This document shows, piece by piece, positions 31,527 through 43,227 of a DNA stretch of 64,000 nt; the first letter of the stretch is position 1, and each line of letters starts with the position of its first letter. The stretch is taken from the NCBI RefSeq assembly GCF_006517625.1, contig NZ_VHQI01000004.1:328771-392770 (forward strand), read 5' to 3'. The stretch comes from Mixta tenebrionis (GTDB lineage: Bacteria > Pseudomonadota > Gammaproteobacteria > Enterobacterales > Enterobacteriaceae). A program made the translations under genes and the position numbers. The notes beneath the pieces were generated by a model, which searched no databases, had not been told where the DNA came from, and was given only the letters and a program-made list of their open reading frames with translations.

Positions 31527-32080
31527 GCGCGCTCCTCCTTACTTTTCGCCGTCGCCGCGTCGCTGACGCGGTTACTTAAGATTTCGCCGTGACGATCTTC
31601 ACGTCCGATATGGAAGGCGACCACCAGGCCCGCCAGCAGCAGCATTGAAGCCAGCTCCACCGCCAGCACATAGGGGCCGAACAGGCTGATGCCCACCGCT
31701 TTCGCATCGATCATCGTGCCGTCAATGCCCTGATCGTTGACGGACATTATGGCGTACACCATTACCAGCAGCAGCAGCAGCGATATCAGGCCCGGCCCGA
31801 TCCACAGCGAAGGCTGCAGCCAGCGGCTTTCCTGATCCTGCACCGATTTACCGAGGTTAAGCATCATCACCACGAAGACGAACAGCACCATAATGGCGCC
31901 CGCATAAACGATAATCTCCAGCGCGCCGGCGAAATAGGCGCCAAGCGAAAAGAAGACGCCAGCGATCGCCAACAGCGAGATAATCAGGTACAGCAACGCA
32001 TGTACCGGGTTGGTGTGGGTAATCACGCGCAGCGTGGTTAACACCGCCACCAGACCACAAAGATAAAACGCAAGTTCCAT
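31523..32080 (-). CDS. nuoJ: NADH-quinone oxidoreductase subunit J
   Basis: 185 residues, five membrane helices; the conserved [17 protein letters not shown] helix with its pi-bulge region is present. Start lies 10 nt after nuoI. Confidence 0.97.
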   Translation of the reverse strand: MELAFYLCGLVAVLTTLRVITHTNPVHALLYLIISLLAIAGVFFSLGAYFAGALEIIVYAGAIMVLFVFVVMMLNLGKSVQDQESRWLQPSLWIGPGLISLLLLLVMVYAIMSVNDQGIDGTMIDAKAVGISLFGPYVLAVELASMLLLAGLVVAFHIGREDRHGEILSNRVSDAATAKSKEERA

Positions 32081-32090
32081 GCCGGGCTCC

Positions 32091-32633
32091 TTAAGGCAAC
32101 AGGCCTTTGACGTCGATGGGTTTGGCTTCGTTTTCCGCTTCGCCCTTGTCTTTCCCTTCGATCGCCATGCCTGCCATACGGTAGAAGTTATATTCCGGGT
32201 ATTTGCCCGGCCCTGAAATCAGCAGGTCTTCTTTCTCGTATACCAGATCCTGACGCTTAAATTCGCCCAGCTCGAAATCGGGCGTTAGCTGAATCGCCGT
32301 GGTCGGGCAGGCTTCTTCGCACATGCCGCAGAAGATGCAGCGGGAGAAGTTGATGCGGAAAAACTCCGGATACCAGCGGCCATCTTTGGTTTCCGCCTTT
32401 TGCAGCGAAATACAGCTGACCGGGCAGGCTACCGCGCAGAGGTTACAGGCCACGCAGCGCTCCGCGCCGTCCGGATCGCGCGTCAGCACGATACGGCCGC
32501 GATAGCGCGGCGGCAGGTAAACCGGCTCTTCCGGATACATGCGGGTTTCGCGCTTAGCAAAGGCGTGCAGGCCTATCATCCAGATACTGCGTACCTGGGT
32601 GCCGAAACCGACAAGAATGTCTTTTAATCTCAT
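32091..32633 (-). CDS. nuoI: NADH-quinone oxidoreductase subunit I
   Basis: 180 residues. Two ferredoxin motifs, [15 protein letters not shown] and [15 protein letters not shown], bind clusters N6a and N6b that pass electrons toward NuoB. Between nuoH and nuoJ with gaps of 13 and 10 nt. Confidence 0.98.
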   Translation of the reverse strand: MRLKDILVGFGTQVRSIWMIGLHAFAKRETRMYPEEPVYLPPRYRGRIVLTRDPDGAERCVACNLCAVACPVSCISLQKAETKDGRWYPEFFRINFSRCIFCGMCEEACPTTAIQLTPDFELGEFKRQDLVYEKEDLLISGPGKYPEYNFYRMAGMAIEGKDKGEAENEAKPIDVKGLLP

Positions 32634-32646
32634 GGTTACAACCCCT

Positions 32647-33624
32647 TTACTGCGCGTTGTACAGAATCACTGCGGCAGTCGCCAGCAGGTTCAACAGCGT
32701 CAACGGCAGACAAACTTTCCAGCCGAAGGACATTACCTGGTCATAGCGCGGACGCGGCAGCGAGGCACGAATCAGAATAAACATCATCATGAAGAATGCC
32801 GTTTTAAGCGCGAACCAGATAAAGGGCGGCAGCCATGGTCCGTGCCAGCCGCCGAAGAACAGCGTCACGATCAGCGCGGAAACCGTGGTAATCGCCACGT
32901 ATTCGCCGACAAAGAACAGGCCGAACTTCATACCGGAATATTCAATATGGTAGCCGTCGGCCAGCTCCTGCTCCGCTTCCGGCTGGTCGAACGGATGGCG
33001 GTGACAGACCGCGACGCCGGCGATACAGAAGGTGAGGAAGCCGAAGAACTGCGGGATGATGTTCCACAGATGCGCCTGGCTGTTAACGATATCGCTCATA
33101 TTGAACGATCCCGCCTGCGCCACCACGCCCATCAGCGACAGGCCAAGAAACACCTCGTAGCTCAGCGTCTGGGCGGAAGCGCGCATCGCCCCCAGCAGCG
33201 AGTATTTGTTGTTGCTTGACCAGCCGGCAAACAGCACCGCATAGACCGCCAGACCCGCCATCATCAGGAAAAACAGCAGCCCGATATTCAGGTCGGTGAC
33301 CATCCAGGTGGGGCTGACCGGCACGATGACGAAGGCCAGCAGCAGCGATACAAAGGCGATAACCGGCGCCAGGGTAAAGATAAAGCGATCGGTAAACGGC
33401 GGGATCCAGTCCTCTTTAAAGAACATTTTGATCATATCCGCCGCCAGCTGCAGCGAGCCGCCCCAGCCGACGCGGTTAGGCCCGTAGCGGTTCTGGAACA
33501 GACCGAGCAGACGGCGTTCGCCAAAGCTCATAAAGGCGCCGCAAACCACCACCACCAGCAGAATGACGATAGCCTTGAGTATGCCCAGCAAAATATCGAT
33601 AACGTCCGGTGTTAACCAGCTCAT
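32647..33624 (-). CDS. nuoH: NADH-quinone oxidoreductase subunit H
   Basis: 325 residues, eight-helix membrane subunit forming the quinone chamber. [12 protein letters not shown] and [18 protein letters not shown] carry the conserved acidic residues. Overlaps nuoG by 4 nt. Confidence 0.98.
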   Translation of the reverse strand: MSWLTPDVIDILLGILKAIVILLVVVVCGAFMSFGERRLLGLFQNRYGPNRVGWGGSLQLAADMIKMFFKEDWIPPFTDRFIFTLAPVIAFVSLLLAFVIVPVSPTWMVTDLNIGLLFFLMMAGLAVYAVLFAGWSSNNKYSLLGAMRASAQTLSYEVFLGLSLMGVVAQAGSFNMSDIVNSQAHLWNIIPQFFGFLTFCIAGVAVCHRHPFDQPEAEQELADGYHIEYSGMKFGLFFVGEYVAITTVSALIVTLFFGGWHGPWLPPFIWFALKTAFFMMMFILIRASLPRPRYDQVMSFGWKVCLPLTLLNLLATAAVILYNAQ

Positions 33625-36344
33625 TGTGCCGCCTCCCGCAGAGTGTCAATATCGGCGCCGGCCAGGAACGGCGGGATACCCGGCATTCCCAGCGGCAAGC
33701 CCACCTGCCCCGGCTGCAACGCCTCGGAGAAGCGTACCGGCAGGCGTAGCGTCTCGCCGGCGCAGCTCAGCTCCAGCGCGGCGCCGGGGTTAACGCCAAG
33801 CGCGGCGGCATCGGCCGGGTTGATAACCAGCGCCGGCTGCGGCATACGCTGCTGCATCACCGGCGCGCGCTGCGACATCTCTTCGCTGCCGAACAGATTG
33901 TAGTAAGGCGCGACGCGCCAGCCGCCGCTGCGGGTAAAGGCGCCCGGCACCTGGCTGAACCACGCCAGCTGGCCCGCCGCCGCCTCAAACAGACGCACGC
34001 CGGGATCGCCATGACGCAGCTTGCCGCCCACCTCGTCCTGGAATTTGTTCCACGCCTGCGGCGAGTTCCAGCCCGGCGCCCAGGCGAACGGGATATCAGA
34101 ACGCGGCGCGCCCGGCTGGTTGTTGCCTTCCATAGAGAAGTTGAACATGGTGTCCACATCGCGCGGCTGGCGCGGCTCGTGCACGCTGATATTGGCGCGC
34201 GCGGCGGTGCGTCCGCTGAAGCGGTGCGGCGAACGCGCCAGTTTCTGACCGTGTACGCGGAACGAAGCGTCCGGCGCGGCATCCTTGATGCCGCTAAGCT
34301 GCGGCAGCGCGCGCGCCACGGCGTCGATGACATGATCGAGCTGCGTCCAGTCGACGTGGCGACTTTCAATGGTGCTGTGCAGCGAATGCAGCCAGCGCCA
34401 GCTTTCCAGCATCACCACCGTATTATCGTACCAGGCGGGATCGTAAACCTGGAAGAAGCGCTGCGCGCGGCCTTCGTGGTTGATCAGCGTACCGTCGCTT
34501 TCGGCGAAGCTGGCGCCGGAAAGAATCAGCCCCGCTTTCTCCATCGTCGCGGTCCGCTGGTGATCGACGACGATGACGTTATCCGCATGACGCAGCGCCG
34601 CATCCACTTTCGCCTGCGGCGCGTGGCGGTAGAGATCGTTTTCCAGCACCACCACCGCATCGGCGCTGCCGCTTTCCAGCCGATCCAGCGCCTCGTCCAG
34701 CGTCATGCCGCCCATCAGCCCCAGGCCGACGCTGTTGGCGGCGGAGGCGATTAGCGTAATGCCGACGTCGGCGCCGCGCCCTTTCAATGCTTTCGCCACG
34801 TTGGCGGCGGCTTCAATTATCGCTTCGCTGCCGGAATGCGTACCGGAAACGATCAGCGGCTTTTTCGCCCCGGCCAGCGCCTGGACAATCACCTCGATTT
34901 TGCTGTTCAGGCTGCTGTCGAGATCGCTAACCGCCGGCGCGCCGTTATCCAGCGCATGGGCGATAGCAAAACCAAGACGCGCCTGATCTTCTACCGGCGC
35001 GCGGTAACTCCACGCGGCGATATCATCAAGGCGGGTTTCATCGACGTTAGTAACAAACAGCGGGTGTTTAGCGTGCTGACCGATATTGAGGATAGCGGCG
35101 ATTTGCCAGTCGGCGACTTTCTGCGCCGCGGCCATGTCACGCGCCTTGCCCTTAACCGCCTGACGTACCGCCAGCGCCACGCGCGCGCCGGTCTGGGTAA
35201 GATCTTCGCCCAGCACCAGCACCGCATCGTAGCTTTCAATTTCACGCAGCGCGGGCGTATGGATGCCGCCTTCGCGCAGCACTTTCAGCATCAGCGCCAG
35301 ACGCGCCTGCTCCCCTGCCGGCATGCCGGTAGAGAAATTCGCCGCGCCTACCAGTTCACGCAGCGCAAAGTTGCTTTCCACGCTGGCGCGCGGCGAACCG
35401 ATGCCGATAACGTTTTTCGCCTGACGCAGCACGTCCGCCGCGCCCTGCATCGCCTGTTCGGCGTTGAGCGCCACCCAGTCGTTGCCGCGGCGCTGCAGCG
35501 GCTGACGCGGGCGATCTTTGCGGTTTACGTAGCCGTAGCCGAAGCGTCCGCGATCGCAAAGGAAATAGTGGTTCACGCTGCCGTTGTAGCGGTTTTCGAT
35601 GCGGCGCAGCTCGCCATAGCGCTCGCCCGGACTGGTGTTGCAGCCGACGCTGCACTGCTGGCAGATGCTCGGCGCGAACTGCATATCCCATTTGCGGTTA
35701 TAGCGTTCGGAGTGGGTTTTGTCGGTGAAGACGCCGGTCGGGCAGATTTCCACCAGGTTGCCGGAGAATTCGCTCTCCAGCGTGCCCTCTTCCGGGCGGC
35801 CAAAATAGACGTTGTCGTGCGCGCCGTAAACGCCGAGATCTTTGCCGTCGGCATAATCTTTGTAGTAGCGCACGCAGCGGTAGCAGGCGATGCAGCGGTT
35901 CATCTCATGAGAAATAAACGGCCCCAGATCCTGGTTGCGATGGGTGCGTTTGGTGAAGCGGTAGCGGCGGAAGCTGTGGCCGGTCATGACCGTCATATCC
36001 TGCAGGTGGCAGTTGCCCCCCTCTTCGCAAACCGGACAGTCGTGCGGGTGGTTGGTCATCAGCCACTCCACCACGCTTTCGCGAAACTCTTTCGCTTCGC
36101 TATCATCAATTGAGATGAAGGTGCCGTCAGCGGCAGGCGTCATGCAGGACATGACGAGGCGTCCGCGCGTATCCTCAGCGTTTTGATATTGCTTTACCGC
36201 GCACTGGCGGCAGGCGCCGACGCTCCCCAGCGCTGGGTGCCAGCAAAAGTAAGGAATATCCAGGCCGAGGGAGAGACACGCCTGCAGCAGGTTGTCCGCT
36301 CCATCCACCTCATATTCTTTACCGTCTACATGAATTGTAGCCAT
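33621..36344 (-). CDS. nuoG: NADH-quinone oxidoreductase subunit G
   Basis: 907 residues from the ATG at 36344 ([15 protein letters not shown]); an ATG 9 nt upstream is also possible. The N-terminal 2Fe-2S domain ([17 protein letters not shown]) is followed by the His-ligated 4Fe-4S site and [11 protein letters not shown]. The extra N7 cluster site CQQCSVGCN is present, as in E. coli-type NuoG. The remainder is a molybdopterin-oxidoreductase-like domain without cofactor. The 324-nt gap before it contains two ERIC-type repeats. Confidence 0.97.
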   Translation of the reverse strand: MATIHVDGKEYEVDGADNLLQACLSLGLDIPYFCWHPALGSVGACRQCAVKQYQNAEDTRGRLVMSCMTPAADGTFISIDDSEAKEFRESVVEWLMTNHPHDCPVCEEGGNCHLQDMTVMTGHSFRRYRFTKRTHRNQDLGPFISHEMNRCIACYRCVRYYKDYADGKDLGVYGAHDNVYFGRPEEGTLESEFSGNLVEICPTGVFTDKTHSERYNRKWDMQFAPSICQQCSVGCNTSPGERYGELRRIENRYNGSVNHYFLCDRGRFGYGYVNRKDRPRQPLQRRGNDWVALNAEQAMQGAADVLRQAKNVIGIGSPRASVESNFALRELVGAANFSTGMPAGEQARLALMLKVLREGGIHTPALREIESYDAVLVLGEDLTQTGARVALAVRQAVKGKARDMAAAQKVADWQIAAILNIGQHAKHPLFVTNVDETRLDDIAAWSYRAPVEDQARLGFAIAHALDNGAPAVSDLDSSLNSKIEVIVQALAGAKKPLIVSGTHSGSEAIIEAAANVAKALKGRGADVGITLIASAANSVGLGLMGGMTLDEALDRLESGSADAVVVLENDLYRHAPQAKVDAALRHADNVIVVDHQRTATMEKAGLILSGASFAESDGTLINHEGRAQRFFQVYDPAWYDNTVVMLESWRWLHSLHSTIESRHVDWTQLDHVIDAVARALPQLSGIKDAAPDASFRVHGQKLARSPHRFSGRTAARANISVHEPRQPRDVDTMFNFSMEGNNQPGAPRSDIPFAWAPGWNSPQAWNKFQDEVGGKLRHGDPGVRLFEAAAGQLAWFSQVPGAFTRSGGWRVAPYYNLFGSEEMSQRAPVMQQRMPQPALVINPADAAALGVNPGAALELSCAGETLRLPVRFSEALQPGQVGLPLGMPGIPPFLAGADIDTLREAAQ

Positions 36345-36397
36345 AGTGAACATGCTTCCGTAAGGCTCGTAGTACGAGCGTTAAACATAATTCTTCT

Positions 36398-36521
36398 TTA
36401 CCCTTCGCCTTTCAGGCCGCAGCGGTGTTGGCTGCCTTCATTCACCGCGCTCACTTACCAACGTAAGCTCGCGGGATTCATTCAGTTGCCGCCTTGCTGC
36501 AACCCGAAATGCTTTGGGTAA
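36398..36521. repeat. ERIC-type repeat, copy 1
   Basis: 124 bp bounded by TTACCC and GGGTAA. The centre ACGTAAGCTCGCGGGATTCA and the following TTGCCGCCTTGCTGCAACCCG match the enterobacterial repetitive intergenic consensus (known core ATGTAAGCTCCTGGGGATTC and TTGCCGCCTTCCTGCAACTC). Such elements are imperfect palindromes found in transcribed intergenic DNA. It lies between nuoF and nuoG and would be folded in the operon mRNA. Confidence 0.85.
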
Positions 36522-36642
36522 TCCCTTCGCCCTCAGGCCGCAGCGGTGTTGGCTGCCTTCATTCACCGCGCACACTTACCAACGTAAGCTCGCGGGATTC
36601 ATTCAGTTGCCGCCTTGCTGCAACCCGAAATGCTTTGGGTAA
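36522..36642. repeat. ERIC-type repeat, copy 2 (direct tandem)
   Basis: 121 bp, head-to-tail with copy 1 and nearly identical. Differences seen are TTTCAGG versus CTCAGG near the left end and GCTCAC versus GCACAC near the centre. The near identity suggests a recent duplication. Ends 26 nt before the nuoF stop. Confidence 0.85.
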
Positions 36643-36668
36643 GCGGCGCGTATCGCTAACCGTGACGT

Positions 36669-38015
36669 TTACCAGCGCGCTTTCAGCAGGTTGGGCTGAA
36701 TCCCGTCAATCGCACGGGTATTGCCAAACACCTGCGGCGCAATGCCAGCCTCAAACTCTTCACGGAAATATTTAATCGCGCTCTGTAAAGGTTCCACCGC
36801 GCCGGGCGCATGCGCACAGAAGGTTTTGCCGGGGCCGAGCTGACGGCAAAGCTGCAGCAGCGTTTCAATATCGCCCGGCTGCCCTTTGCCCTGCTCCAGC
36901 GCGCGCAAAATTTTTACGCTCCACGGCAGGCCGTCGCGGCACGGCGTACACCAGCCGCAGGATTCACGGGCGAAAAACTCTTCCAGGTTACGCACCAGCG
37001 ACACCATATTGATCTCGTGATCCACCGCCATCGCCAGCGCGGTGCCAAGACGGCTGCCCGCTTTGCCGATACTGGCGAACTCCATCGGCAGATCGAGATG
37101 CTGCTCGGTGAGGAAATCGGTGCCCGCGCCGCCCGGCTGCCAGGCTTTAAATTTCAGGCCGTCGCGCATCCCGCCGGCGTAATCCTCCAGGATTTCACGC
37201 GCGGTAATGCCGAACGGCAGCTCCCAGACGCCGGGATTTTTTACCCGCCCGGAGAAGCCCATCAGCTTGGTGCCCGCGTCCTCGCTCTTCGCCAGGCTTT
37301 TGTACCACTCCACGCCGTTGGCGAGGATAGCAGGCACGTTGGAAAGGGTTTCCACGTTGTTAACGCAGGTCGGCTTGCCCCAGGCGCCGGCCGAAGCCGG
37401 AAATGGCGGCTTGGAACGCGGGTTAGCGCGGCGTCCTTCCAGCGAGTTAATCAGCGCGGTTTCTTCACCGCAGATATAGCGGCCCGCGCCGGTATGCACG
37501 ATCAGCTCGAAATCAAAGCCGGTGCCGAGAATATTTTTGCCGAGGAAGCCCGCTTCGGTAGCCTCAGCGATGGCGCGTCGCAGATTTACCGCCGCCTCCA
37601 CATATTCGCCGCGCAGGAAGATATAGCCGCGATACGCTTTAAGCGCAAAGGCGCCGATCAGCATGCCCTCTACCAGCTGGTGCGGCATCTGCTCCATCAG
37701 CAGACGGTCTTTATAGGTGCCCGGCTCCATCTCATCGGCGTTGCACAGCAGATACCGGATGTTCATCGCTTCATCTTTCGGCATCAGGCTCCACTTCAAA
37801 CCGGTGGAAAAGCCTGCGCCGCCGCGCCCTTTCAGGCCGGAATCTTTTACCAGCGCCACGATCTCGTCTGGCGCCATGCCTTTCAGCGCTTTTTCCGCGC
37901 CGGCGTAGCCGTTTTTGCTGCGGTATTCTTCAAACCAGACCGGCTGTTTATCGTCGCGCATCCGCCAGGTCAGCGGGTGGGTTTCCGCAGTACGAACGAT
38001 CTCTTTCACTGTCAT
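36669..38015 (-). CDS. nuoF: NADH-quinone oxidoreductase subunit F
   Basis: 448 residues. NADH and FMN site: [13 protein letters not shown] near residue 65 and the downstream Gly-rich segments. The 4Fe-4S cluster N3 ligands are in [12 protein letters not shown]. Overlaps nuoE by 4 nt. Entry point for NADH electrons. Confidence 0.98.
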   Translation of the reverse strand: MTVKEIVRTAETHPLTWRMRDDKQPVWFEEYRSKNGYAGAEKALKGMAPDEIVALVKDSGLKGRGGAGFSTGLKWSLMPKDEAMNIRYLLCNADEMEPGTYKDRLLMEQMPHQLVEGMLIGAFALKAYRGYIFLRGEYVEAAVNLRRAIAEATEAGFLGKNILGTGFDFELIVHTGAGRYICGEETALINSLEGRRANPRSKPPFPASAGAWGKPTCVNNVETLSNVPAILANGVEWYKSLAKSEDAGTKLMGFSGRVKNPGVWELPFGITAREILEDYAGGMRDGLKFKAWQPGGAGTDFLTEQHLDLPMEFASIGKAGSRLGTALAMAVDHEINMVSLVRNLEEFFARESCGWCTPCRDGLPWSVKILRALEQGKGQPGDIETLLQLCRQLGPGKTFCAHAPGAVEPLQSAIKYFREEFEAGIAPQVFGNTRAIDGIQPNLLKARW

Positions 38016-38527
38016 TGATACTGCTCCAGTAACGATGAAATGTTTTCCGGCGTCAGGTGAACGTGAGTATCCTCATCCACCATCATCGTCGGGCCTTTAT
38101 CACAGTTACCAAGGCAGCAGGTCGGCAGCAGCGTAAAGCGGCCGTCCGGCGTGGTCTGGCCCGGCTTAATATTCAGCTGCTGCTCCAGCGCCGCCTGAAT
38201 GCCCTGATAGCCGGTGATATGGCATACCACGCTGTCGCAGTAGCGAATCACGTGACGGCCAACCGGCTGACGGAAAATCTGGCTGTAGAACGTCGCCACG
38301 CCCTCTACGTCGCTGGCGGGAATGCCCAGCACCTCGGCAATGGCGCCGATCGCCCCATCCGGCACCCAGCCGCGCTGCTTCTGCACGATTTTCAGCGCTT
38401 CAATCGAGGCGGCGCGGGCATCTTCGTAATGGTGTTTTTCATGCTCAATCGCGTCGCGTTCTGCCGCACTCAGCTCAAAGACCTCTTTCGGGTCGATCGT
38501 TTCGATGGCAATTTTTTGATCGTGCAT
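38012..38527 (-). CDS. nuoE: NADH-quinone oxidoreductase subunit E
   Basis: 171 residues, thioredoxin-like 2Fe-2S protein. The four cluster cysteines lie in YCDSVVC and TCCLGNC. Lies 2 nt after nuoCD and overlaps nuoF. Confidence 0.97.
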   Translation of the reverse strand: MHDQKIAIETIDPKEVFELSAAERDAIEHEKHHYEDARAASIEALKIVQKQRGWVPDGAIGAIAEVLGIPASDVEGVATFYSQIFRQPVGRHVIRYCDSVVCHITGYQGIQAALEQQLNIKPGQTTPDGRFTLLPTCCLGNCDKGPTMMVDEDTHVHLTPENISSLLEQYQ

Positions 38528-38529
38528 AA

Positions 38530-40332
38530 TTAGCGGTCCACGTCTGACATAACAAAATCGATACTACCCAGGTATACGATCAGGTCGGATACCAGGCTGC
38601 CGCGGATCACCGAGGGGATCTGCTGCAGGTGCGGGAAACTTGGCGTACGAATACGCGTGCGATAACTTACGGTGCTGCCGTCGCTGGTCAGGTAGTAGCT
38701 GTTGATCCCCTTAGTCGCCTCAACCATCTGGAAAGATTCGTTGGCGGGCATCACCGGCCCCCAGGAAACCTGCAGGAAGTGGGTAATCAGGGTTTCGATA
38801 TGCTGCAGCGTGCGCTCTTTCGGCGGCGGCGTGGTCAGCGGGTGATCCGCCTTGAACGGCCCCGCCGGCATATTATTGAGACACTGCTCAAGAATACGCA
38901 GGCTCTGGCGCAGCTCTTCTACTTTCAGCATCACGCGGCTGTAGCAATCTGATACGCCGTCGCCTACCGGAACTTCAAAGTCAAAGTTTTCGTAGCCAGA
39001 ATAGGGCCGCCATTTACGCACGTCGAAGCTGATGCCGGTAGCGCGCAGGCCGGCGCCGGTGGTTCCCCACGCCAGCGCTTCTTTCGCACCGTAGGCGGCT
39101 ACGCCCTGAGCGCGACCTTTTAAAATCGAGTTACGCAACGCGGCCTTCTCATAAGAGGCCAGGCGCTGCGGCATCCAGTCGAGGAACTCACGCAGCAGGC
39201 GATCCCAGCCGCGCGGCAGATCGTGCGCGACGCCGCCGATGCGGAACCACGCCGGGTGCATACGGAAGCCGGTAATCGCTTCCACCAGATCGTAGATTTT
39301 CTGGCGATCGGTAAAGGCGAAGAACACCGGCGTCATTGCGCCGACGTCCTGAATAAAGGTGGAAATATAGAGCAGATGGCTGTTGATGCGGAACAGTTCG
39401 GAGAGCATTACGCGGATTACGTTAACGCGATCCGGCACCACGATGCCCGCCAGTTTTTCTACCGCCAGCACGTAGGGCATTTCATTAACGCAGCCGCCGA
39501 GGTACTCCACGCGATCGGTATAGGGAATATAGCTGTGCCAGGACTGGCGCTCGCCCATTTTCTCCGCGCCGCGGTGGTGATAGCCGATATCAGGCACGCA
39601 GTCGACGATCTCTTCGCCATCCAGCTGCAGCACGATGCGGAACGCACCGTGCGCTGACGGGTGGTTCGGCCCAAGGTTGAGGAACATGAAATCTTCGCTT
39701 TCAGTTCCACGCTTCATCCCCCACTCTTCCGGCTTGAAGAGCAGCGCTTCCATTTCCAGATCTTCTTTCTGTTTGGTCAGCTCAAAGGGATCGAACTCGG
39801 TAGCGCGCGCCGGATAATCTTTGCGCAGCGGATGCCCTTCCCAGGTGGGCGGCATCATAATACGACGCAGGTGCGGGTGGCCGTCGAAGGTTATGCCGAA
39901 CATCTCCCAGGTTTCACGCTCGTACCAGTTGGCGTTGGGGAAAAGTTTGGTAAAGGTCGGCAGATGCAGATCGTTTTCCGCCAGCGCCACCTTGAGCATG
40001 ATATCGCGATTGCGGTCGATGGAGATCAGATGGTAGAAAACGGAAAAGTCCGCGGCGGGCAAGCCCTGGCGATGAGTACGCAGGCGTTCGTCCATGCCGT
40101 GTAAATCAAACAGCATGACGTAAGGTTTCGGCAATCTCTTTAAAAAATCGCCCACTTCCAGTAATTGTTCACGCTTTACCCAGACAACGGGTATCCCGGT
40201 ACGGGTAGCCTGAACGGTAAAGGCATCCGGCCCAAAACGGTTGCGCAGTTCGCCAATAACCGGGTCATCAAGATGGTCCCTGGTCTGCCATGCGGCGTCT
40301 TGCGCGGTTAAGTCGGTCATATTGTTCACCAT
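38530..40332 (-). CDS. nuoC: NADH-quinone oxidoreductase fused subunit C/D
   Basis: 600 residues in one chain, the enterobacterial NuoC-NuoD fusion (also called nuoCD). Residues 1-about 190 correspond to the 30-kDa subunit ([22 protein letters not shown]). From about 210 on comes the 49-kDa subunit with [10 protein letters not shown] and the quinone-site GCVNEMPY and HLLYIST segments. No break at the junction. A 90-nt gap separates it from nuoB. Confidence 0.98.
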   Translation of the reverse strand: MVNNMTDLTAQDAAWQTRDHLDDPVIGELRNRFGPDAFTVQATRTGIPVVWVKREQLLEVGDFLKRLPKPYVMLFDLHGMDERLRTHRQGLPAADFSVFYHLISIDRNRDIMLKVALAENDLHLPTFTKLFPNANWYERETWEMFGITFDGHPHLRRIMMPPTWEGHPLRKDYPARATEFDPFELTKQKEDLEMEALLFKPEEWGMKRGTESEDFMFLNLGPNHPSAHGAFRIVLQLDGEEIVDCVPDIGYHHRGAEKMGERQSWHSYIPYTDRVEYLGGCVNEMPYVLAVEKLAGIVVPDRVNVIRVMLSELFRINSHLLYISTFIQDVGAMTPVFFAFTDRQKIYDLVEAITGFRMHPAWFRIGGVAHDLPRGWDRLLREFLDWMPQRLASYEKAALRNSILKGRAQGVAAYGAKEALAWGTTGAGLRATGISFDVRKWRPYSGYENFDFEVPVGDGVSDCYSRVMLKVEELRQSLRILEQCLNNMPAGPFKADHPLTTPPPKERTLQHIETLITHFLQVSWGPVMPANESFQMVEATKGINSYYLTSDGSTVSYRTRIRTPSFPHLQQIPSVIRGSLVSDLIVYLGSIDFVMSDVDR

Positions 40333-40422
40333 TGCAAATGGTCCGTGGTGACTGTCGGGCGTGGCTTCGCGCTATTTGATTATTGATATGCGAAGATCTT
40401 TTCCATCGCCCACAGGCGCAAA

Positions 40423-41097
40423 TTAAATCTCGTCTGGGGTACGCAGATTGGTAACAGCAATGCGTTCGCCGCGCTTACGCTCGCGTTCCGACTGCATATT
40501 GGCGCGATACACGCCCTGATCGCCAACCACCCAGGAGAGCGGACGACGCTCTTTGCCGATTGATTCCTGCAGCAGCATCAACGCCTGCATATAAGCCTCC
40601 GGGCGCGGCGGACAGCCGGGAATATAGACGTCAACCGGCAAAAATTTGTCCACGCCCTGCACGACCGAATAGATATCGTACATGCCGCCGGAGTTGGCGC
40701 AGGCACCCATGGAAATGACCCATTTCGGCTCCAGCATCTGATCGTACAGGCGCTGAATAACCGGCGCCATTTTAGTAAAGCAGGTGCCGGCTATCACCAT
40801 CAGATCGGCCTGACGCGGAGAGGCGCGCAGCACCTCGGCGCCAAAACGCGCAACGTCATGCACCGCAGTGAATGACGTCACCATCTCAACATAGCAGCAT
40901 GAAAGCCCGAAGTTATATGGCCAGATTGAGTTCTTACGCCCCCAGTTCACCATGTCGTGCAGCGCATGCTCCAGCTTGCCCATATACACGCTTTTATTAA
41001 CTTCTTGCTCCAGGGGGTCGGTTACGATCTCCTGTTTTTGCAGGGGGTAACGGTCGTTCTCACCGTTGGGGTCTATGCGGGTGAGCGTATAGTCCAT
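40423..41097 (-). CDS. nuoB: NADH-quinone oxidoreductase subunit B
   Basis: 224 residues. Binds cluster N2: adjacent cysteines in GLSCCYVEM, plus [10 protein letters not shown] and PGCPPRPEA. Follows nuoA with a 15-nt gap. Confidence 0.98.
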   Translation of the reverse strand: MDYTLTRIDPNGENDRYPLQKQEIVTDPLEQEVNKSVYMGKLEHALHDMVNWGRKNSIWPYNFGLSCCYVEMVTSFTAVHDVARFGAEVLRASPRQADLMVIAGTCFTKMAPVIQRLYDQMLEPKWVISMGACANSGGMYDIYSVVQGVDKFLPVDVYIPGCPPRPEAYMQALMLLQESIGKERRPLSWVVGDQGVYRANMQSERERKRGERIAVTNLRTPDEI

Positions 41098-41112
41098 CTT
41101 AATGCCTCGCTG

Positions 41113-41550
41113 TTACTGCTTTTGAGGGTTGGTGTTAGTGACGTTGCTGGTATCAACATCCACGCGACGACGCGCAGGCGCCCAATCCAGCGCGCCAATC
41201 CGCACCAGATAAACCAGACCCGCCAACAGCACCAAAATGAAAATCGCGGCTTCAACAAAGCCGACCCAGCCGCTTTCGCGAATGGAGGCCGACCATGCAT
41301 ATAAAAAGAGGGCTTCGACGTCGAAGATAACGAAGAACATGGCCACCAGGTAAAACTTGGCAGAAAGGCGAAGATGCGTGCTACCAACCGGATCGATACC
41401 GGATTCAAAAGGCGTGTTTTTATGACGCGCGCGGGCGCGCCCGCCCAGCAGCCAGCCGCCCGCCAGCATAAACAGGCACAGACCAAAAGCGACAACGATA
41501 AAAACAGCGAATGCCCAGTGATGAGCGATAACTTCTGTGGTTGTTGACAT
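41113..41550 (-). CDS. nuoA: NADH-quinone oxidoreductase subunit A
   Basis: 145 residues, three membrane helices. The conserved [11 protein letters not shown] loop and [13 protein letters not shown] helix contact the quinone chamber. First gene of the operon; the promoter region lies at 41551-42000. Confidence 0.98.
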   Translation of the reverse strand: MSTTTEVIAHHWAFAVFIVVAFGLCLFMLAGGWLLGGRARARHKNTPFESGIDPVGSTHLRLSAKFYLVAMFFVIFDVEALFLYAWSASIRESGWVGFVEAAIFILVLLAGLVYLVRIGALDWAPARRRVDVDTSNVTNTNPQKQ

Positions 41551-41689
41551 ACTCTCTGCTTACTCATTAAAAGTGGCGTTTAGCGTCCTGCGGAGCCAAT
41601 GGCGAGAACACACCACATTAATTCAAGGGAAGGATGAAAAACCTTATAAATTATGCTGCCATTAACATATAAGCAGCAATTTAATGGCG

Positions 41690-41729
41690 TTTTTACCCCT
41701 TTACATAACCTTTTGTCAACTTTGACAAA
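41690..41729 (-). promoter_or_regulatory. Candidate nuo promoter with overlapping palindrome
   Basis: On the minus strand a perfect -35 TTGACA (41719-41714) is followed after 18 nt by TAAAAA (41695-41690). The -35 lies in a perfect inverted repeat TTTGTCAA-CT-TTGACAAA (41712-41729), which could be an operator. The distance to nuoA implies a leader of about 130 nt. Confidence 0.35.
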
Positions 41730-41740
41730 GATATCCACAC

Positions 41741-41755
41741 GTTAATTTACACTTA
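41741..41755. promoter_or_regulatory. ArcA-box-like sequence upstream of nuo
   Basis: GTTAATTTACACTTA matches the ArcA consensus GTTAATTAAATGTTA at 11 of 15 positions. It sits just upstream of the candidate -35. E. coli nuo is repressed by ArcA, so the location is plausible, but the region is A+T rich. Confidence 0.35.
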
Positions 41756-41949
41756 TATCACCTTATTAACATAAGCTGCGCAGGCATCCGGCTAAATCGA
41801 GTCAGTCTGAAGATGTAAATTAAGTGTAGTGGGTATTGCACGTATGGATCGCACATTTAACAAACATATTTTGACAGGAAAACCGCAGATTTCCTTCCCC
41901 AAAGCAGGGTTATTTTTTTGATCCAGAACACAGTTTGACCCTTTTCGCT

Positions 41950-41980
41950 AAAAAAACAGCCAGCGCGCTGGCTGTTTTTT
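41950..41980. terminator. Second terminator hairpin downstream of lrhA
   Basis: Stem ACAGCCAGCG / CGCTGGCTGT with an A-run before and a T-run after, usable in both directions. Confidence 0.75.
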
Positions 41981-42107
41981 CCGCAAAAAGTGCGCCGGAC
42001 ACTATGCGAACAACATTTTTTCTGTACAGCGCAAAACGTTTTATTTTTATCGCGCAGACAAAAATAAAAACTTCAGCGAAGCGCTGGCTAACGCTAAAAA
42101 AGCCTGT

Positions 42108-42150
42108 AAAAAAAGCCTCTTAGCGCCTGATTGCGCCGGGAGGCTTTTTT
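42108..42150. terminator. lrhA terminator
   Basis: A-run, AAGCCTC ... GAGGCTT outer stem, GCGC/GCGC inner stem and T-run. It begins 58 nt after the lrhA stop and is symmetrical enough to work in both directions. Confidence 0.8.
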
Positions 42151-42208
42151 ATCGCGGTTTATTTTAACAATCACCGCTTCGAATGAAAAATCATCTCATT
42201 TACAGAAC

Positions 42209-43135
42209 TTATTCTTCATCATCCAGTAACATTGCATCGCCCTGAGCGGCCAGCGCAAGGTTATAGGGATCGTTGCTCGATTCCATGGCGTTGAAGATCG
42301 CCAGCGCCAGCTCGTTTTCGCTGTCCGGATTGCGGCACAGCAGGTATTGCGTATCCGGCAGCACCGGCAGACCTTCGGCAGCGCCCATTACGCGCAGTTC
42401 CGGACTCATCATTTCCACCGGACGCGCGGTAACGCCCAGGCCCGCTTTGACCGCCGCGCGCACCGCCGCCAGCGTCGAGGCGACATAGGAGATACGCCAC
42501 GGAATACCCGCTTCGTTCAGGTGATCGATCGCCATATCGCGGTATGGGCTTGGCTCATCCAGCAGCACCAGAGGAATCGCCTCTCCGCGCTGGAAAATAT
42601 AGTCCGCGGCGCAGTACCACAGCGTCGGAGAAGTACGCAGCACCTGATGAGTAAAGGAGCCGGGGCTGGAGGTGGTAACCACCAGATCCACTTCGCCCTG
42701 ATTCAGCATCTCCATCATAAACGGATTGCGCTTCACGCGTACGTCGATCGCCAGTTTCGGATACACGGAAGTAACGCGGTTCAGCAGGAACGGCAGAATG
42801 GTATCTGAAGTATCGTCGGAAGCCCCGATCGTCAGCACGCCCTGTACGTTGCTGTACATCAGGGAAGTACAGGCTTCGTCATTAAAGCGCAGGATTTTGC
42901 GGGCATAGCCCAGCAGCTGAATACCGTGCTCGGTGAGCAGTTTATTACGACCGTGACGGGCAAACAGCTCTTTACCTACCAGCTGTTCAAGACGTTGCAT
43001 CTGCTGGCTGACCGCTGACTGGGTTCTGCATACGGCCGCTGCGGCAGCAGCAAATGTATTAAGATCTGCTACTGCAACAAACGTTCTCAGCAGATCGAGA
43101 TCGAGATTAAGTATCGGACGATTTGCATTAGTCAT
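42209..43135 (-). CDS. lrhA: LysR-type regulator LrhA (HexA/PecT orthologue)
   Basis: 308 residues from the ATG at 43135; an in-frame GTG lies 12 nt upstream. The N-terminal helix-turn-helix segment ([41 protein letters not shown]) is almost identical to E. coli LrhA, and the effector domain follows to about residue 290. E. coli LrhA represses flagellar genes through flhDC. In soft-rot bacteria the orthologues HexA/PecT repress pectinases and other exoenzymes, which is notable with a pectinesterase 16 kb away. Position next to nuo is conserved. The C-terminal tail is acidic (MLLDDEE). Confidence 0.95.
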   Translation of the reverse strand: MTNANRPILNLDLDLLRTFVAVADLNTFAAAAAAVCRTQSAVSQQMQRLEQLVGKELFARHGRNKLLTEHGIQLLGYARKILRFNDEACTSLMYSNVQGVLTIGASDDTSDTILPFLLNRVTSVYPKLAIDVRVKRNPFMMEMLNQGEVDLVVTTSSPGSFTHQVLRTSPTLWYCAADYIFQRGEAIPLVLLDEPSPYRDMAIDHLNEAGIPWRISYVASTLAAVRAAVKAGLGVTARPVEMMSPELRVMGAAEGLPVLPDTQYLLCRNPDSENELALAIFNAMESSNDPYNLALAAQGDAMLLDDEE

Positions 43136-43227
43136 ATTTTTCTTCACTTATAAATTTTTAATAACAACTACCCTGGTGTGACTGCCGTCGTTCAAATGGC
43201 GGACGGAGTTTAAGATGGCAAAAATGA

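Larger units (their letters stand above)
41551..42208. other. nuo promoter region and lrhA terminators
   Basis: 658 bp without a supported gene. The part near nuoA is A+T rich and holds promoter-like elements and a possible ArcA site. The part near lrhA holds two intrinsic terminators. A 62-codon frame at 41935-42123 lies across both hairpins and has no ribosome site, so it is not accepted as a gene. Confidence 0.6.

Noticed and set aside
34836-36113. 425-codon open frame opposite nuoG
   Set aside because: Shadow of nuoG; no conserved motif and no ribosome site.
41935-42123. 62-codon frame downstream of lrhA
   Set aside because: It runs through two terminator hairpins and has no ribosome site; the Lys-rich translation reflects A-runs.
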